Shown here: positions 48,921-58,159 of the stretch, in pieces | Position numbering within the stretch: the first letter of the stretch is position 1 | Layout: the number at the start of each line of letters is the position of its first letter | DNA from: Rubrivivax sp. | Lineage (GTDB): Bacteria; Pseudomonadota; Gammaproteobacteria; Burkholderiales; Burkholderiaceae_C | Assembly: GCA_027485165.1 (NCBI GenBank) | Contig: JAIXRN010000101.1 | Location: 149,526 to 213,525 of the forward strand | Direction: 5' to 3' | DNA: 64,000 bases | Program-made: the position numbers and the translations under genes | The notes under the pieces: model-generated | What the model was told of the DNA's origin: nothing | What the model saw: the letters and a program-made list of their open reading frames with translations, nothing else | Database searches by the model: none

Positions 48921-49778
48921 TCAGCAACTGAAATCGTTTTCTAGCAGGGGTTGAGTCTTGACCACGCGGTCCAGCGCCAAAAGCTGTTCCAGCAGCGCCT
49001 TCATGTGCTTCAGCGGCACGGCGTTGGGGCCATCGCTCATGGCGTTCGCCGGGTCGGGGTGGGTTTCCATGAAGAGACCGGCCACGCCCACGGCCACGGC
49101 TGCGCGCGACAGCACGGGCACGAATTCGCGCTGGCCACCGCTGCTGGTGCCCTGCCCGCCGGGCAACTGCACGCTGTGTGTGGCGTCGAAGACCACGGGC
49201 GCACCCGTGTCGCGCATGATGGCCAGGCTGCGCATGTCGCTGACCAGGTTGTTGTAGCCAAAGCTCACGCCGCGTTCGCAGGCCATGAAGTTGTCCTCGG
49301 GCAGGCCTTTTTCGCGCGCTGCGGCGCGGGCCTTGTCGATCACGTTCTTCATGTCCTGCGGTGCCAGGAACTGGCCCTTCTTGATGTTCACCGGCTTGCC
49401 GCTTTGTGCCACGGCGCGGATGAAGTCGGTCTGCCGGCACAGGAAGGCGGGCGTCTGCAGCACGTCGACCACCGCTGCCACGGCCGGCACTTCGGCTTCG
49501 CTGTGCACGTCGGTCAGGATGGGCACCTGCAGTTCGCGCCGCACCTTGGCCAATATTTCCAGTCCGCGTTCCATGCCGGGGCCGCGGAAGGTGTTGCCGC
49601 TGCTGCGGTTGGCCTTGTCGTAGCTGCTCTTGAAGATGAACGGGATGCCGAGTGCCGAAGTGATGTCCTTCAGCTGCCCGGCCACGTCCATTTGCAGCTG
49701 TTCACTTTCGACCACGCACGGGCCGCTGATCAGAAAGAAAGGCTGGCCGATGCCGACGTCGAAACCGCAGAGCTTCAT
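48921..49778 (-). CDS. kdsA: 3-deoxy-8-phosphooctulonate synthase (KDO8P synthase)
   Basis: The 285-residue enzyme condenses arabinose 5-phosphate with PEP for KDO in lipopolysaccharide. Motifs: IGQPFFLISGPCVVESEQLQMDVA, FIFKSSYDKANRSSGNTFRGPGM, ILTDVHSEAEVPAVAAVVDVLQTPAFLCRQTDFI and MSDGPNAVPLKHMKALLEQLLALD. The Cys in FLCRQTD and absence of the metal-ligand pattern of the other class are typical of Gram-negative enzymes. It is 10 bases after pyrG. Confidence 0.97.
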   Translation of the reverse strand: MKLCGFDVGIGQPFFLISGPCVVESEQLQMDVAGQLKDITSALGIPFIFKSSYDKANRSSGNTFRGPGMERGLEILAKVRRELQVPILTDVHSEAEVPAVAAVVDVLQTPAFLCRQTDFIRAVAQSGKPVNIKKGQFLAPQDMKNVIDKARAAAREKGLPEDNFMACERGVSFGYNNLVSDMRSLAIMRDTGAPVVFDATHSVQLPGGQGTSSGGQREFVPVLSRAAVAVGVAGLFMETHPDPANAMSDGPNAVPLKHMKALLEQLLALDRVVKTQPLLENDFSC

Positions 49779-49788
49779 GGGGTGTCCT

Positions 49789-51456
49789 TCAGGCCGCCTG
49801 GGCCACGTTGGCGCGGGCCTGCTGGTCCAGCGCGGCCTTGACGAAGCTGGAAAACAGCGGGTGCCCGCCCCAGGGCGTACTCTTGAATTCCGGGTGGAAC
49901 TGCACGCCCATGAACCAGGGGTGCACGCTGGTCGGCAGTTCGACGATCTCGGTCAGCTGTTCGCGCTGCGTCAGCGCGCTGATCACCAGGCCAGCTTCCT
50001 GCAGCTGGTCCAGATAGTTCACGTTGGCCTCAAAGCGGTGGCGGTGCCGTTCCGTGACCACCGCGCCGTAGATCTGATGCGCCAGAGTGCCGGGCTTCAC
50101 GTCGCTGCTCTGCGCGCCCAGGCGCATGGTGCCGCCCAGGTCCGAACTGACGCTGCGCTTCTGGATGCTGCCGTCGCGGTCCAGCCATTCCTCGATCAGC
50201 GCGATCACCGGGTGCGCGGTATCGGGTTCGAATTCGGTGCTGTTCGCACCGGCCAGGCCGGCCACGTGGCGCGCGTATTCGATCGTCGCCACCTGCATGC
50301 CCAGGCAGATACCCAGGTAGGGCACCTTGTGTTCACGCGCGTACTGAACGGCGGCGATCTTGCCTTCGATGCCGCGCTTGCCGAAGCCCCCGGGCACCAG
50401 GATGGCGTCGAAGCCCGCCAGCAGGGCCGGGGCGGTTTCAGGCGTCAGGCTTTCGGCGTCGACGTAGTCGATCTGCACCCGGGCGTGGTTGTGGATGCCG
50501 GCGTGGCGCAGCGCTTCGTTCAGGCTTTTGTAGCTGTCGGACAGGTCGGTGTACTTGCCGCACATCGCGATCTTCACCGTCGAGCGCGGGTGTTCCACTT
50601 CGTGCACCAGGTTGTCCCAGCGCTTCAGGTCGGCGGGCTTGGTCAGCAGCTGCAGCTTCATGCAGATCAGCTCGTCCAGGCCCTGTTCGTGCAGCAGGCG
50701 CGGCACTTTGTAGATGGTGTCCACGTCCCACATGCTGATCACGCCGTGGCGCTGCACGTTGGTGAACAGGCTGATCTTGTCGCGTTCCTCGGCCGGGATT
50801 TCGCGGTCGGCGCGGCACAGCAGCACGTCGGGCTGGATGCCGATCTCGCGCATCTTCTGCACCGTGTGCTGGGTCGGCTTGGTCTTCAGTTCGCCAGCGG
50901 CGGCGATCCAGGGCACATAGGTCAGGTGCACGAAGGCGCTGTTGGTCGGGCCCATCTTCAGGCCCATCTGGCGCACGGCTTCCAGGAAGGGCAGGCTTTC
51001 GATGTCGCCCACCGTGCCGCCGATTTCGACGATGGCCACGTCCAGCGCATCCACACCGTCAGCAGTCGCGCCACGCTTGACGAATTCCTGGATCTCGTTC
51101 GTGACGTGCGGAATCACCTGCACCGTCTTGCCCAGGTAGTCGCCGCGGCGTTCCTTCTTCAGCACCGTCTCGTAGATCTGGCCTGCGGTGAAATTGTTGG
51201 CCTTCTTCATCCGCGTGGTGATAAAGCGTTCGTAGTGGCCGAGGTCCAGGTCGGTTTCGGCGCCGTCGTCGGTGACGAAGACTTCGCCATGTTGGAACGG
51301 GCTCATCGTGCCCGGATCCACATTGAGGTAGGGGTCCAGCTTGATCAGGGTGACCTTCAGGCCGCGCGATTCGAGGATCGCGGCCAGCGATGCCGCTGCG
51401 ATGCCCTTGCCCAGTGAAGACACCACTCCGCCGGTGACGAAGACGAACTTGGTCAT
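49789..51456 (-). CDS. pyrG: CTP synthase
   Basis: The 555-residue enzyme makes CTP from UTP, ATP and glutamine. Synthetase part: TKFVFVTGGVVSSLGKGIAAASLAAILESRGLKVTLIKLDPYLNVDPGTMSPFQHGEVFVTDDGAETDLDLGHYERF. Glutaminase part: VPGGFGKRGIEGKI, PYLGICLGMQVATIEYARHV (catalytic Cys in GICLGMQ) and the His/Glu end in QFHPEFKS. Start ATG 51454-51456 (MTKFVFV) rather than the MPHDMT start 12 bases upstream, which is not conserved. It heads pyrG-kdsA-eno-ftsB. Confidence 0.97.
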   Translation of the reverse strand: MTKFVFVTGGVVSSLGKGIAAASLAAILESRGLKVTLIKLDPYLNVDPGTMSPFQHGEVFVTDDGAETDLDLGHYERFITTRMKKANNFTAGQIYETVLKKERRGDYLGKTVQVIPHVTNEIQEFVKRGATADGVDALDVAIVEIGGTVGDIESLPFLEAVRQMGLKMGPTNSAFVHLTYVPWIAAAGELKTKPTQHTVQKMREIGIQPDVLLCRADREIPAEERDKISLFTNVQRHGVISMWDVDTIYKVPRLLHEQGLDELICMKLQLLTKPADLKRWDNLVHEVEHPRSTVKIAMCGKYTDLSDSYKSLNEALRHAGIHNHARVQIDYVDAESLTPETAPALLAGFDAILVPGGFGKRGIEGKIAAVQYAREHKVPYLGICLGMQVATIEYARHVAGLAGANSTEFEPDTAHPVIALIEEWLDRDGSIQKRSVSSDLGGTMRLGAQSSDVKPGTLAHQIYGAVVTERHRHRFEANVNYLDQLQEAGLVISALTQREQLTEIVELPTSVHPWFMGVQFHPEFKSTPWGGHPLFSSFVKAALDQQARANVAQAA

Positions 51457-51599
51457 GTCGTGCGGCACGCTCGTGAAGCTGTGCCCAGGTGGTAAAGCGC
51501 GATTGTATCGACGCGGGCCTGGCGGTCCGGTGCCTGTTTTCGCCCGTTTTCAGCGCCTGGGGCCGGCGCTGCGCCGGCATTACACTCGGCGCGCTTGCA

Positions 51600-51826
51600 C
51601 CAGGTGCCTGCCGTTCCGTTCAGGGCGTCAGGTTAAACGGGAAGCCGGTGAGGAAGGTCTGCCCCCAGACCCCCGATTCCGGCGCTGCCCCCGCAACGGT
51701 CAGCGAGGAGCGAACTGCACGACAGCCACTGGGCCCGAACGTCGCAAGACGGCAGGGCCTGGGAAGGCGCAGTTGGCCCCCGAAGGCGCTATGCCTTCGG
51801 CACTCGCGAGCCCGGATACCGGCCCG
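51600..51826 (+). promoter_or_regulatory. Cobalamin riboswitch (aptamer)
   Basis: The B12 aptamer is recognised by its conserved boxes in order: GGTTAAACGGGAAGCCGGTG (51641-51660), GCTGCCCCCGCAACGGT (B12 box, about 51684-51700), GCCACTG and GGGAAGG arms, and the 3' closing segment GCGAGCCCGGATACC (about 51806-51820). Orientation is that of btuB. GATACCGGCCCG (51815-51826) is a perfect complement of CGGGCCGGTATC (51861-51872), so the 3' end of the aptamer can pair with a downstream segment, the likely expression platform. It precedes btuB by about 125 bases. Confidence 0.95.
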
Positions 51827-51952
51827 ATGCATGGGAAAGCTGGCGTTGCGGAGGGCAGCGCGGGCCGGTATCTCGCCTCGGGCCGCGCCATCGGTGCGCC
51901 CGGGCGCTACCTGCCTTTTCTGGCCTCCAGCCGCGTCAGTGCGTGTTGTTGC

Positions 51953-53842
51953 ATGTCCGCGCGGGGTGCGCGGCTAGGGGTCATCTTGTCATTCGTTCAT
52001 CGTTCTTCGGGCCGCGCTGTTGCCACAGCTTGCGCCACTTTCGTTTCTTCGTTTTTCACTTCGCTCGTTCCACTGCTGCCGGCCCAGGCCCAGCAACAGG
52101 TCAGCATCACCGCCACGCGGGTGCCCACGCCGCTGAACCAGCTGGCAGCAGACGTGAGCGTCATCGACCGCGCCGCCATTGAACGCAGTGCCGGCCGCAC
52201 GCTGGTGGAACTGCTGTCGCAGCAGGCCGGCCTGCAGTTCGCCAGCAATGGTGGGCTGGGCAAGACGGCGTCGCTGTTCATCCGGGGCCTGGAATCGCGG
52301 CACACCTTGCTACTGGTGGACGGCGTGCGCGTCGGGTCGGCCACCGTGGGCACGCCTTCGCTGGACAACCTGCCGCTGGAAGCGGTGGACCGTATCGAGA
52401 TCGTGCGCGGCCCGATGTCTTCCGTCTACGGCAGCGGCGCCCTGGGCGGCGTGGTGCAGGTCTTCACCCGTCAGGGTACGCAGGGCCTGAGCGGCAATGC
52501 CAAGATCAGCGCGGGTTCGCAGGGCTTCGGGCAGGTGGCCGCCGGCCTGGGCTTCGGCAATGGCAGCGTGGACGCAGCCCTGCAGCTGCAGCACACCGAC
52601 ACGCGCGGCGTTTCTGCCACCAACCCGCTGGTGCCTTTCGGCGCCTACAACCCCGACCGTGACGGCTTCCGCCAGAACGCCGGCAGCCTGCGCCTGGGCT
52701 GGCGCCCGCTGGCTGACTGGCGTGTGGAACTGCTGGGCTTGCAGTCCACGGGCCTGACGCGGCTGGACGACGGGCTGGGCGCCGACGCCCGCGCCGAACT
52801 GAGCAACCGCATCCTGGGCCTATCGGTGCGCGGCGCGCTGCAGCCGGGGCTGAACACGCGCGTCAGCGTCAGCGAATCGGACGACCGCTACACCACCGTC
52901 GCCAGCGCCAGCCCGTTTGCAGCCCTGGGCACCATCGGCACGCGTACGCGCCAGGCCAGCTGGGAAACCAGTGCCGACACCTTGCTGGGCACGGCCCTGG
53001 TGCTGCTGGAACGCACGACCGAGCGCGTCAGCCGCCCTGGCACGCCCTTCGCCGTCAGTGAACGCGACATCGACGCCGTGGCCCTGGGACTGAGCGGCCA
53101 GGCCGCCGGCCACAGCCTGCAAGGCAGCTTGCGGCGCGACCGCAATTCGCAGTTCGGCAGCGTCACCACGGGCGCGCTGGCCTATGGCTACGCGCTCACG
53201 CCGGCCTGGCAGCTGGGCGCCAGCTATGGCAGCAGCCAGAACCTGCCCAGCTTCAACCAGCTCTACTTCCCCGGTTTCGGCAACCCCACCCTGCTGCCTG
53301 AGAAGGGCAAACAGGGCGAACTGAGCCTGCGCTGGACAGCGGGTGAACACAGCCTGCGCGCGGCCTGGTTCGACTACCGCTACCGCGGCTTCATCAGCAG
53401 CGGGCCACAGCCGGTGAACCTGCCGCGCGTGGCCATCGACGGCGCTTCGTTCAGCTACGAAGGCCGCTGGCGCCAGTTCGACCTGCAGGCCGCCTACGAC
53501 CACATCGACCCGCGCAACGCCACCCAGGGCAGTGCCAACTTCGGCCGCCAGCTGCCGCGCCGGGCGCGCCAGGCCTTGCGCCTGGGGGCTGACTGGCAGG
53601 CCGGGGCCTGGACGGCCGGCGCATCGGTGCAGGCCTTTTCACACCGCTTCGACAACGTCGACAACAGTGCCCGCCTGGGCGGCTACGGCGTGCTGGATCT
53701 GCGAACGGAATGGGCCTGGACGCCTGCCACGCGCCTGGGCGTGCGGCTGAACAACGTGGCCGACAAGACCTACAGCACCGTGCTGGGCTACGACCAACCC
53801 GGGCGTGAAGTCTTCGTCACGCTGCGCCATGTGCTGCGCTGA
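51953..53842 (+). CDS. btuB: Cobalamin-type TonB-dependent receptor BtuB
   Basis: The 629-residue outer-membrane receptor brings cobalamin into the periplasm. After a Ser/Thr-rich signal stretch comes the TonB box (QVSITATRVPTPLNQLAADVSVIDRAAIER), the plug (LQFASNGGLGKTASLFIRGLESRHTLLLVDGVRVGS; RIEIVRGPMSSVYGSGALGGVVQVFT) and a 22-stranded barrel ending REVFVTLRHVLR. Control by the B12 riboswitch supports its ligand. ATG 51953 was used. A TTG at 51986 has a better AGGGG Shine-Dalgarno and would give a tidier signal peptide. Codons in the leader are noticeably less GC-rich than in the barrel. Confidence 0.9.
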   Translation: MSARGARLGVILSFVHRSSGRAVATACATFVSSFFTSLVPLLPAQAQQQVSITATRVPTPLNQLAADVSVIDRAAIERSAGRTLVELLSQQAGLQFASNGGLGKTASLFIRGLESRHTLLLVDGVRVGSATVGTPSLDNLPLEAVDRIEIVRGPMSSVYGSGALGGVVQVFTRQGTQGLSGNAKISAGSQGFGQVAAGLGFGNGSVDAALQLQHTDTRGVSATNPLVPFGAYNPDRDGFRQNAGSLRLGWRPLADWRVELLGLQSTGLTRLDDGLGADARAELSNRILGLSVRGALQPGLNTRVSVSESDDRYTTVASASPFAALGTIGTRTRQASWETSADTLLGTALVLLERTTERVSRPGTPFAVSERDIDAVALGLSGQAAGHSLQGSLRRDRNSQFGSVTTGALAYGYALTPAWQLGASYGSSQNLPSFNQLYFPGFGNPTLLPEKGKQGELSLRWTAGEHSLRAAWFDYRYRGFISSGPQPVNLPRVAIDGASFSYEGRWRQFDLQAAYDHIDPRNATQGSANFGRQLPRRARQALRLGADWQAGAWTAGASVQAFSHRFDNVDNSARLGGYGVLDLRTEWAWTPATRLGVRLNNVADKTYSTVLGYDQPGREVFVTLRHVLR

Positions 53843-53930
53843 GGCCCAGGCCTGCCTGTCGCCGCTGCTGCCGCTGGCGCGGCTTGCGCGCGCGTTCATC
53901 GCAGGCTTGGCGGCGCGTACGGCTGGGTGG

Positions 53931-54806
53931 ATGGCTGCGCGCATGGCGGCAGGTCTGGTCATCGCCTTGGCGGCCGCAGCCGCGCCGGCCACCGCGGCCA
54001 CGCTGGTGGACGACCGCGGCCGGCGCATCGACCTGTCGGCGCCGCCGCAGCGCATCGTCAGCCTGTTGCCATCGCTGACCGAAACCGTCTGCGCGCTGCA
54101 GGCCTGCGGACGGCTGGTGGGCACCGACCGGTATTCCAGCTGGCCCGCCAGCGTGCGCGACCTGCCCAAGCTGGGCGGGCTGGAAGACACGCAGATCGAA
54201 CGCCTGGTGGCCCTGAAGCCCGACCTGGTGCTGGCCGCGGGCTCGTCGCGCGCGGTCGACCGGCTGGAAGCGCTGGGCCTGCGCGTGCTGGCGCTGGAGC
54301 CCAAGAACCTGCAGGACACCGAACGCGTCATCACCCAGCTGGCCCTGGCGCTGGGCGACGCTGCGGCCGGCCCGGCGCTGTGGCAGGCGCTGCAGCGCCG
54401 CATCGACGCGGCCGCCGCGCGCGTGCCCTTGGCGCTGCGTGGGCAACGGGTTTATTTCGAAGTGGCGTCCACCCCGTTTGCGGCGGGCGAGGCGTCGTTC
54501 ATCGGCCAGACCCTGGTGCGGCTGGGCATGGGCAACGTGGTGCCGGCGGCGCTGGGGCCGTTTCCGCAGCTGAACCCGGAATTCGTGGTGCGCGCCGCGC
54601 CCGACATCGTCATGGCCTCGCGCCGCGGGCTGGCTGAAATGCCGCAGCGCCCGGGTTGGTCGGCGCTGCGGGCCCTGCGCGAACAGCGCAGCTGTGGCTT
54701 CGACCGCGAGACCTGGGACAGCCTGGTGCGCCCTGGCCCGCGTCTGGCCGATGGTGCCGAGGCACTGGCCGATTGCCTGGCCGGGCTGGCGGCGCAGGGC
54801 CGTTGA
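53931..54806 (+). CDS. btuF: Periplasmic cobalamin-binding protein (BtuF-like)
   Basis: The 291-residue product has signal peptide MAARMAAGLVIALAAAAAPA, then a helical-backbone metal-receptor fold: RIDLSAPPQRIVSLLPSLTETVCALQACGRLVGTDRYSSWP, KLGGLEDTQIERLVALKPDLVLAAGS, GQTLVRLGMGNVVPAAL, LNPEFVVRAAPDIVMAS. Length and composition match BtuF. The start is uncertain: an in-frame ATG at 53829 overlaps the btuB stop and would add 34 residues. It lies between btuB and the permease, as BtuF should. Confidence 0.85.
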   Translation: MAARMAAGLVIALAAAAAPATAATLVDDRGRRIDLSAPPQRIVSLLPSLTETVCALQACGRLVGTDRYSSWPASVRDLPKLGGLEDTQIERLVALKPDLVLAAGSSRAVDRLEALGLRVLALEPKNLQDTERVITQLALALGDAAAGPALWQALQRRIDAAAARVPLALRGQRVYFEVASTPFAAGEASFIGQTLVRLGMGNVVPAALGPFPQLNPEFVVRAAPDIVMASRRGLAEMPQRPGWSALRALREQRSCGFDRETWDSLVRPGPRLADGAEALADCLAGLAAQGR

Positions 54807-54829
54807 GCGGTGTGCCAGGCCGGCTGTCG

Positions 54830-55921
54830 ATGGATCGCGATGCTGACGCGTTCGCTGCAAGCCCTTCGCCTGCACTTGCCGTGAACGTGCAACCGCCGGC
54901 GGATCACCCCGCAGCTGCGCCGCCGGCGCCGAGCCAGCCCCTGGGCGCCGTGGCCTGGGGCGCGGTGCTGCTGGGCCTGGCCGGGCTGCTGGCGCTGGCC
55001 GGGCTGGCGGCGGGCAGCGAAGGCTGGTCCTGGCGCTGGGCTACGGACTGGGACCTGATCGCCGCCATCCGCGCGCCGCGCACCCTGGGCGCGTGGCTGA
55101 CCGGTGCGCTGCTGGGGCTGGCCGGTGCCATCGCACAGGGCCTGTTCCGCAACCCCCTGGCCGACCCCTACCTGCTGGGTTCGGCCGCCGGTGCCAGCCT
55201 GGGCGTGGTGCTGGTGCTGGCGGCCGGCGGGGCGCTGGGCCAGTTCATCGGGCTGGCCACGGCGGGCTGGCTGCTGCGGCTGGGGCTGGTCGGCGCTGCC
55301 TTTGCCGGTGCGCTGCTGGGGGTGACGCTGACGCTGGCGCTGGCGCGCGGCACCGGGCGCCCGCTGCTGCTGCTGCTGGCCGGCGTGGTGGTGGGCATCC
55401 TGATGGGCGCGGTGTCCGAACTCGTCACCCTGGTGTCGCCCGAAGCGCTGCGCGGCCGGCAGGTCTTCATGCTGGGCAGCACGTCGTTTCTGGGCTGGGC
55501 CAGCTGCGCTGTGCTGGTGGCGGTGCTGGCGCTGGCGGCGCCGCTGGCCTGGCGCTTTGCCCGCGTGCTGGACGCGCTGGTGCTGGGCGAAGCCGCCGCC
55601 ACCAGCCTGGGCCTGCAGCTGCCGCGGCTGCGCCTGCTGCTGGTGGCGCTGATGGCGCTGGCCACCGGCACCGCCGTGGCCCAGGCGGGGCTGGTGGCCT
55701 TCGTGGGGCTGGTGGCGCCTCACATCGTGCGCCGGCTGGTGGTGGTGACGCACGGGCCGCTGCTGCTGCTGTCGGCTGCCTCGGGCGGCGCCCTGCTGCT
55801 GGCCGCCGATGTCGCCGCGCGCAGTATTCTGGCGCCGCAGGAACTGCCAGTGGGCCTGCTGACGGCGGTGCTGGGCGGCTGCTACCTGCTGCTGATGTTG
55901 CGCCGGGGGCTGCGCGGATGA
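54830..55921 (+). CDS. btuC: Cobalamin ABC transporter permease BtuC (FecCD family)
   Basis: The 363-residue protein has about ten membrane segments in the FecCD fold: LIAAIRAPRTLGAWLTGALLGLAGAIAQGLFRNPLADPYLLGSAAGASLG, MGAVSELVTLVSPEALRGRQVFMLGSTSFLGWAS, AQAGLVAFVGLVAPHIVRRLVVVTHGPLLLLSAASGGALLL and LPVGLLTAVLGGCYLLLMLRRGLRG. It passes B12 across the inner membrane. The Pro/Ala-rich head (about 1-40) is longer than usual. ATG 54830 chosen, 23 bases after btuF. It overlaps btuD by four bases (ATGA). Confidence 0.92.
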   Translation: MDRDADAFAASPSPALAVNVQPPADHPAAAPPAPSQPLGAVAWGAVLLGLAGLLALAGLAAGSEGWSWRWATDWDLIAAIRAPRTLGAWLTGALLGLAGAIAQGLFRNPLADPYLLGSAAGASLGVVLVLAAGGALGQFIGLATAGWLLRLGLVGAAFAGALLGVTLTLALARGTGRPLLLLLAGVVVGILMGAVSELVTLVSPEALRGRQVFMLGSTSFLGWASCAVLVAVLALAAPLAWRFARVLDALVLGEAAATSLGLQLPRLRLLLVALMALATGTAVAQAGLVAFVGLVAPHIVRRLVVVTHGPLLLLSAASGGALLLAADVAARSILAPQELPVGLLTAVLGGCYLLLMLRRGLRG

Positions 55922-56769
55922 ATGCCGCCGCCCATGTGGTCGGCGCCCCCGCCTTGCAAGCGCAGGGCCTGCGGCTGCAACTGGGCGGCCGCTGGGTGCT
56001 GGACGGCGTCTCGTTCAGCCTGCATGCAGGCCAATGGGCCGCCATCGTGGGGCCGAATGGCGCTGGCAAGAGCAGCCTGCTGAACCTGCTGGCCGGCCTG
56101 TCCCGGCCCGATGCGGGCAGCGTGCAGCTGCAGGGCCGCGACCTGCACACCCTGCCGGCCCGCAGCCGCGCCCAGGCCCTGGCCTGGCTGCCGCAGCAGG
56201 GCCAGGGCGGGCAGGCCGGAGAGGGCGGCGATGGCGAAATGGCCGTGCGCGATGTCGTGCAGCTGGGCCGGCTGCCGCGCCATGGTTTGTTCGGCGCGCC
56301 GGATGCTGCCGACGCCGCTGCCGTGGCCGCCGCACTGGCCGAGACCGATAGCAGTGCCCATGCCGGGCGCCGGCTGGGCAGCCTGTCGGGCGGCGAGCGC
56401 CAGCGCGCCCTGCTGGCCCGCGCGCTGGCCGTGCAGGCCGGCGTGCTGCTGCTGGACGAGCCCACCGCGCACCTGGACGCGCCGCACCAGCGCCAGCTGC
56501 TGCGCGGCCTGGTGGCGCGGGCTCGCGGCGGCGCCGCCGTGGCGGCCGTGCTGCACGACCTGAACCTGGCCCTGGCCGCCGACCGCGTGCTGCTGCTGGA
56601 CGGCGGCCGGCTGGTGGCAGACGGAGCGCCTTCCGACCCGGTGCTTCAGGCCCGGCTGATACAGGTGTTCGAACAGGCCTTCAGCATCGAAACAGTGCAG
56701 GTGGCTGACGCTGCCCGAGGCGGCATGCCGGCCACGACGCCGCGTTGGGTGGTGGTGCCCAGGCTGTGA
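55918..56769 (+). CDS. btuD: Cobalamin ABC transporter ATP-binding protein BtuD
   Basis: The 283-residue ATPase has Walker A (GPNGAGKSSLLN, about 44-55), the LSGGERQRALLARALA signature (about 160-175), Walker B VLLLDEPTAHLD and the switch His in VLHDLNLALAADRV. It energises BtuC-BtuF. Start ATG 55918 shares bases with the btuC stop. A low-complexity loop (QGQGGQAGEGGDGEMAVRD) lies in the helical domain. 187 bases separate it from the BLUF gene. Confidence 0.93.
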   Translation: MNAAAHVVGAPALQAQGLRLQLGGRWVLDGVSFSLHAGQWAAIVGPNGAGKSSLLNLLAGLSRPDAGSVQLQGRDLHTLPARSRAQALAWLPQQGQGGQAGEGGDGEMAVRDVVQLGRLPRHGLFGAPDAADAAAVAAALAETDSSAHAGRRLGSLSGGERQRALLARALAVQAGVLLLDEPTAHLDAPHQRQLLRGLVARARGGAAVAAVLHDLNLALAADRVLLLDGGRLVADGAPSDPVLQARLIQVFEQAFSIETVQVADAARGGMPATTPRWVVVPRL

Positions 56770-56956
56770 ACAAGACCACGCCGGCCCGCACATGCCCCGG
56801 CTCGCGACCCCGGCTATTGCCCCAGGTCGATGCCGATTGCCGCCGCGATGCGGCATCGTTAGGCTTTCGTGCCGGGCGGCGACGTGCCGGCCTCTCTTTT
56901 GACACGGCCTTGCCGGGTCGACCCTGCCACCCGCACACCATCGAGGAGTCCACGCG

Positions 56957-58159
56957 ATGAGTGCCCCGCCCCTCAGCCAACTGCTCTACCGCAGCATCGC
57001 GGTCGAGCCGCTGACCGACACCGACCTGGTCCGCCTGCTCGACCATGCACGTGCCCGCAACCAGGCTGAATGCCTGACCGGCCTGCTGGTGCACCAGCGC
57101 GGCCGCTTCGTGCAGTGGCTGGAAGGCCCTGCCGACGCGTTGCAGCGCGTCTGGACGGCCATCCAGCACGACCCCCGCCATACCCAGGTTGAACAGCTGT
57201 ACGTGCCCTGGCGGCGCGAACGCCTGTTCCCCGACTGGTGGATGCAGTTCAGCACCGACACCGACACAGCCGCCGCCGAATGCGTGGCCCTGCCGCTGGA
57301 TTCCCTGCGCGAACTGCGCAGCGCCGACGCCGATGTGGCGGCCATCATGCAGGGCATCGCGCTGTGGCACCAGCTGCCGCCGCCCGAAGACATGGCCGCC
57401 ATCCTGGCGCGCGGCCAGCACGACGAGCTGCAGGCCCTGTGCACACGCGTGGCCGAAGTCCGGCCGGCCTGGCGTGCCGTGGGCTGGCATGTGCTGGGGC
57501 CGGTGTCGCGCGCTCTGGGCGACGCCTGGCAGCAAGACCGCCTGGAAGGCGCTGAACTTGGCATCGCCCAGACCCGGCTACAGGCCCTGCTGCGCGACGT
57601 CGGCGCGCTGCAGCCGCATGCCCCGGGCGAAGGCAGCGAACGGTCGGTGGTGGTGGCGCCGCTGCCCGGTGAACCCGACCTGGCCGGCGTCACCTTTGCC
57701 AGCGTGGCGCTGGACGCCGCTGGCTGGCGCGTGCATTGCGTGTTCCCGAAGTCGGTCGACGAACTGGTCGAAGCCGTGCGCGAAGAGCCACACGACGTGC
57801 TGCACCTGGCCCTGAGCGACGCCTTCCGGCGCGAACAGCGCATGGCCGAGCTGGAATCTGCCATTCGTGCCGTGCGCCGCGCCGCGGCCAACCCGCAGCT
57901 GCAGGTGTTGGTCAGCGGCCGCGCCTTCATCGAACAGCCGGGCCTGGCGGTGCAGGTGGGCGCCGACGGCGACGGCCTGGCCCAGGGCAGCAGCAGCCGC
58001 GACCTGGAAGCCATGTTGTCCTGGGCCCGCATGCGCACGCCTTCCCCCGCAGAAAGCGTGGCCCAGGCCGGGCTGCTGGACCGCCATCCCGAACGCCACC
58101 CAGAACGTCACCCCGAACGCGTCCAGCCGCGCCCTGAACGCCCCGCCGCCGGTGGCTGA
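56957..58159 (+). CDS. AppA-like BLUF photoreceptor with degenerate B12-binding-like (SCHIC) module
   Basis: 400 residues. Residues 1-100 are a BLUF blue-light domain: Tyr11 (LLYRSIA), Asn35 (ARNQAE), Gln53 (RFVQWLEG), Trp94 and Met96 (FPDWWMQF) match the flavin-network residues of AppA in order and spacing. Residues about 145-215 resemble the helical B12-binding cap (RALGDAWQQDRLEGAELGIAQTRLQALL) but lack the W-x9-EH motif. Residues 228-360 resemble its Rossmann domain (PLPGEPDLAGVTFASVALDAAGWRVH) without the ligand His, as in SCHIC heme-sensor modules. The tail has HPER repeats. AppA antagonises PpsR in phototrophs. Here it sits in the B12 locus with a GAGGAG Shine-Dalgarno. The role is inferred. 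Confidence 0.85.
   Translation: MSAPPLSQLLYRSIAVEPLTDTDLVRLLDHARARNQAECLTGLLVHQRGRFVQWLEGPADALQRVWTAIQHDPRHTQVEQLYVPWRRERLFPDWWMQFSTDTDTAAAECVALPLDSLRELRSADADVAAIMQGIALWHQLPPPEDMAAILARGQHDELQALCTRVAEVRPAWRAVGWHVLGPVSRALGDAWQQDRLEGAELGIAQTRLQALLRDVGALQPHAPGEGSERSVVVAPLPGEPDLAGVTFASVALDAAGWRVHCVFPKSVDELVEAVREEPHDVLHLALSDAFRREQRMAELESAIRAVRRAAANPQLQVLVSGRAFIEQPGLAVQVGADGDGLAQGSSSRDLEAMLSWARMRTPSPAESVAQAGLLDRHPERHPERHPERVQPRPERPAAGG

Noticed and set aside
56899..56904. TTGACA before the BLUF gene as a clear promoter
   Set aside because: No acceptable -10 lies at 16-18 bases, so only the hexamer was noted.
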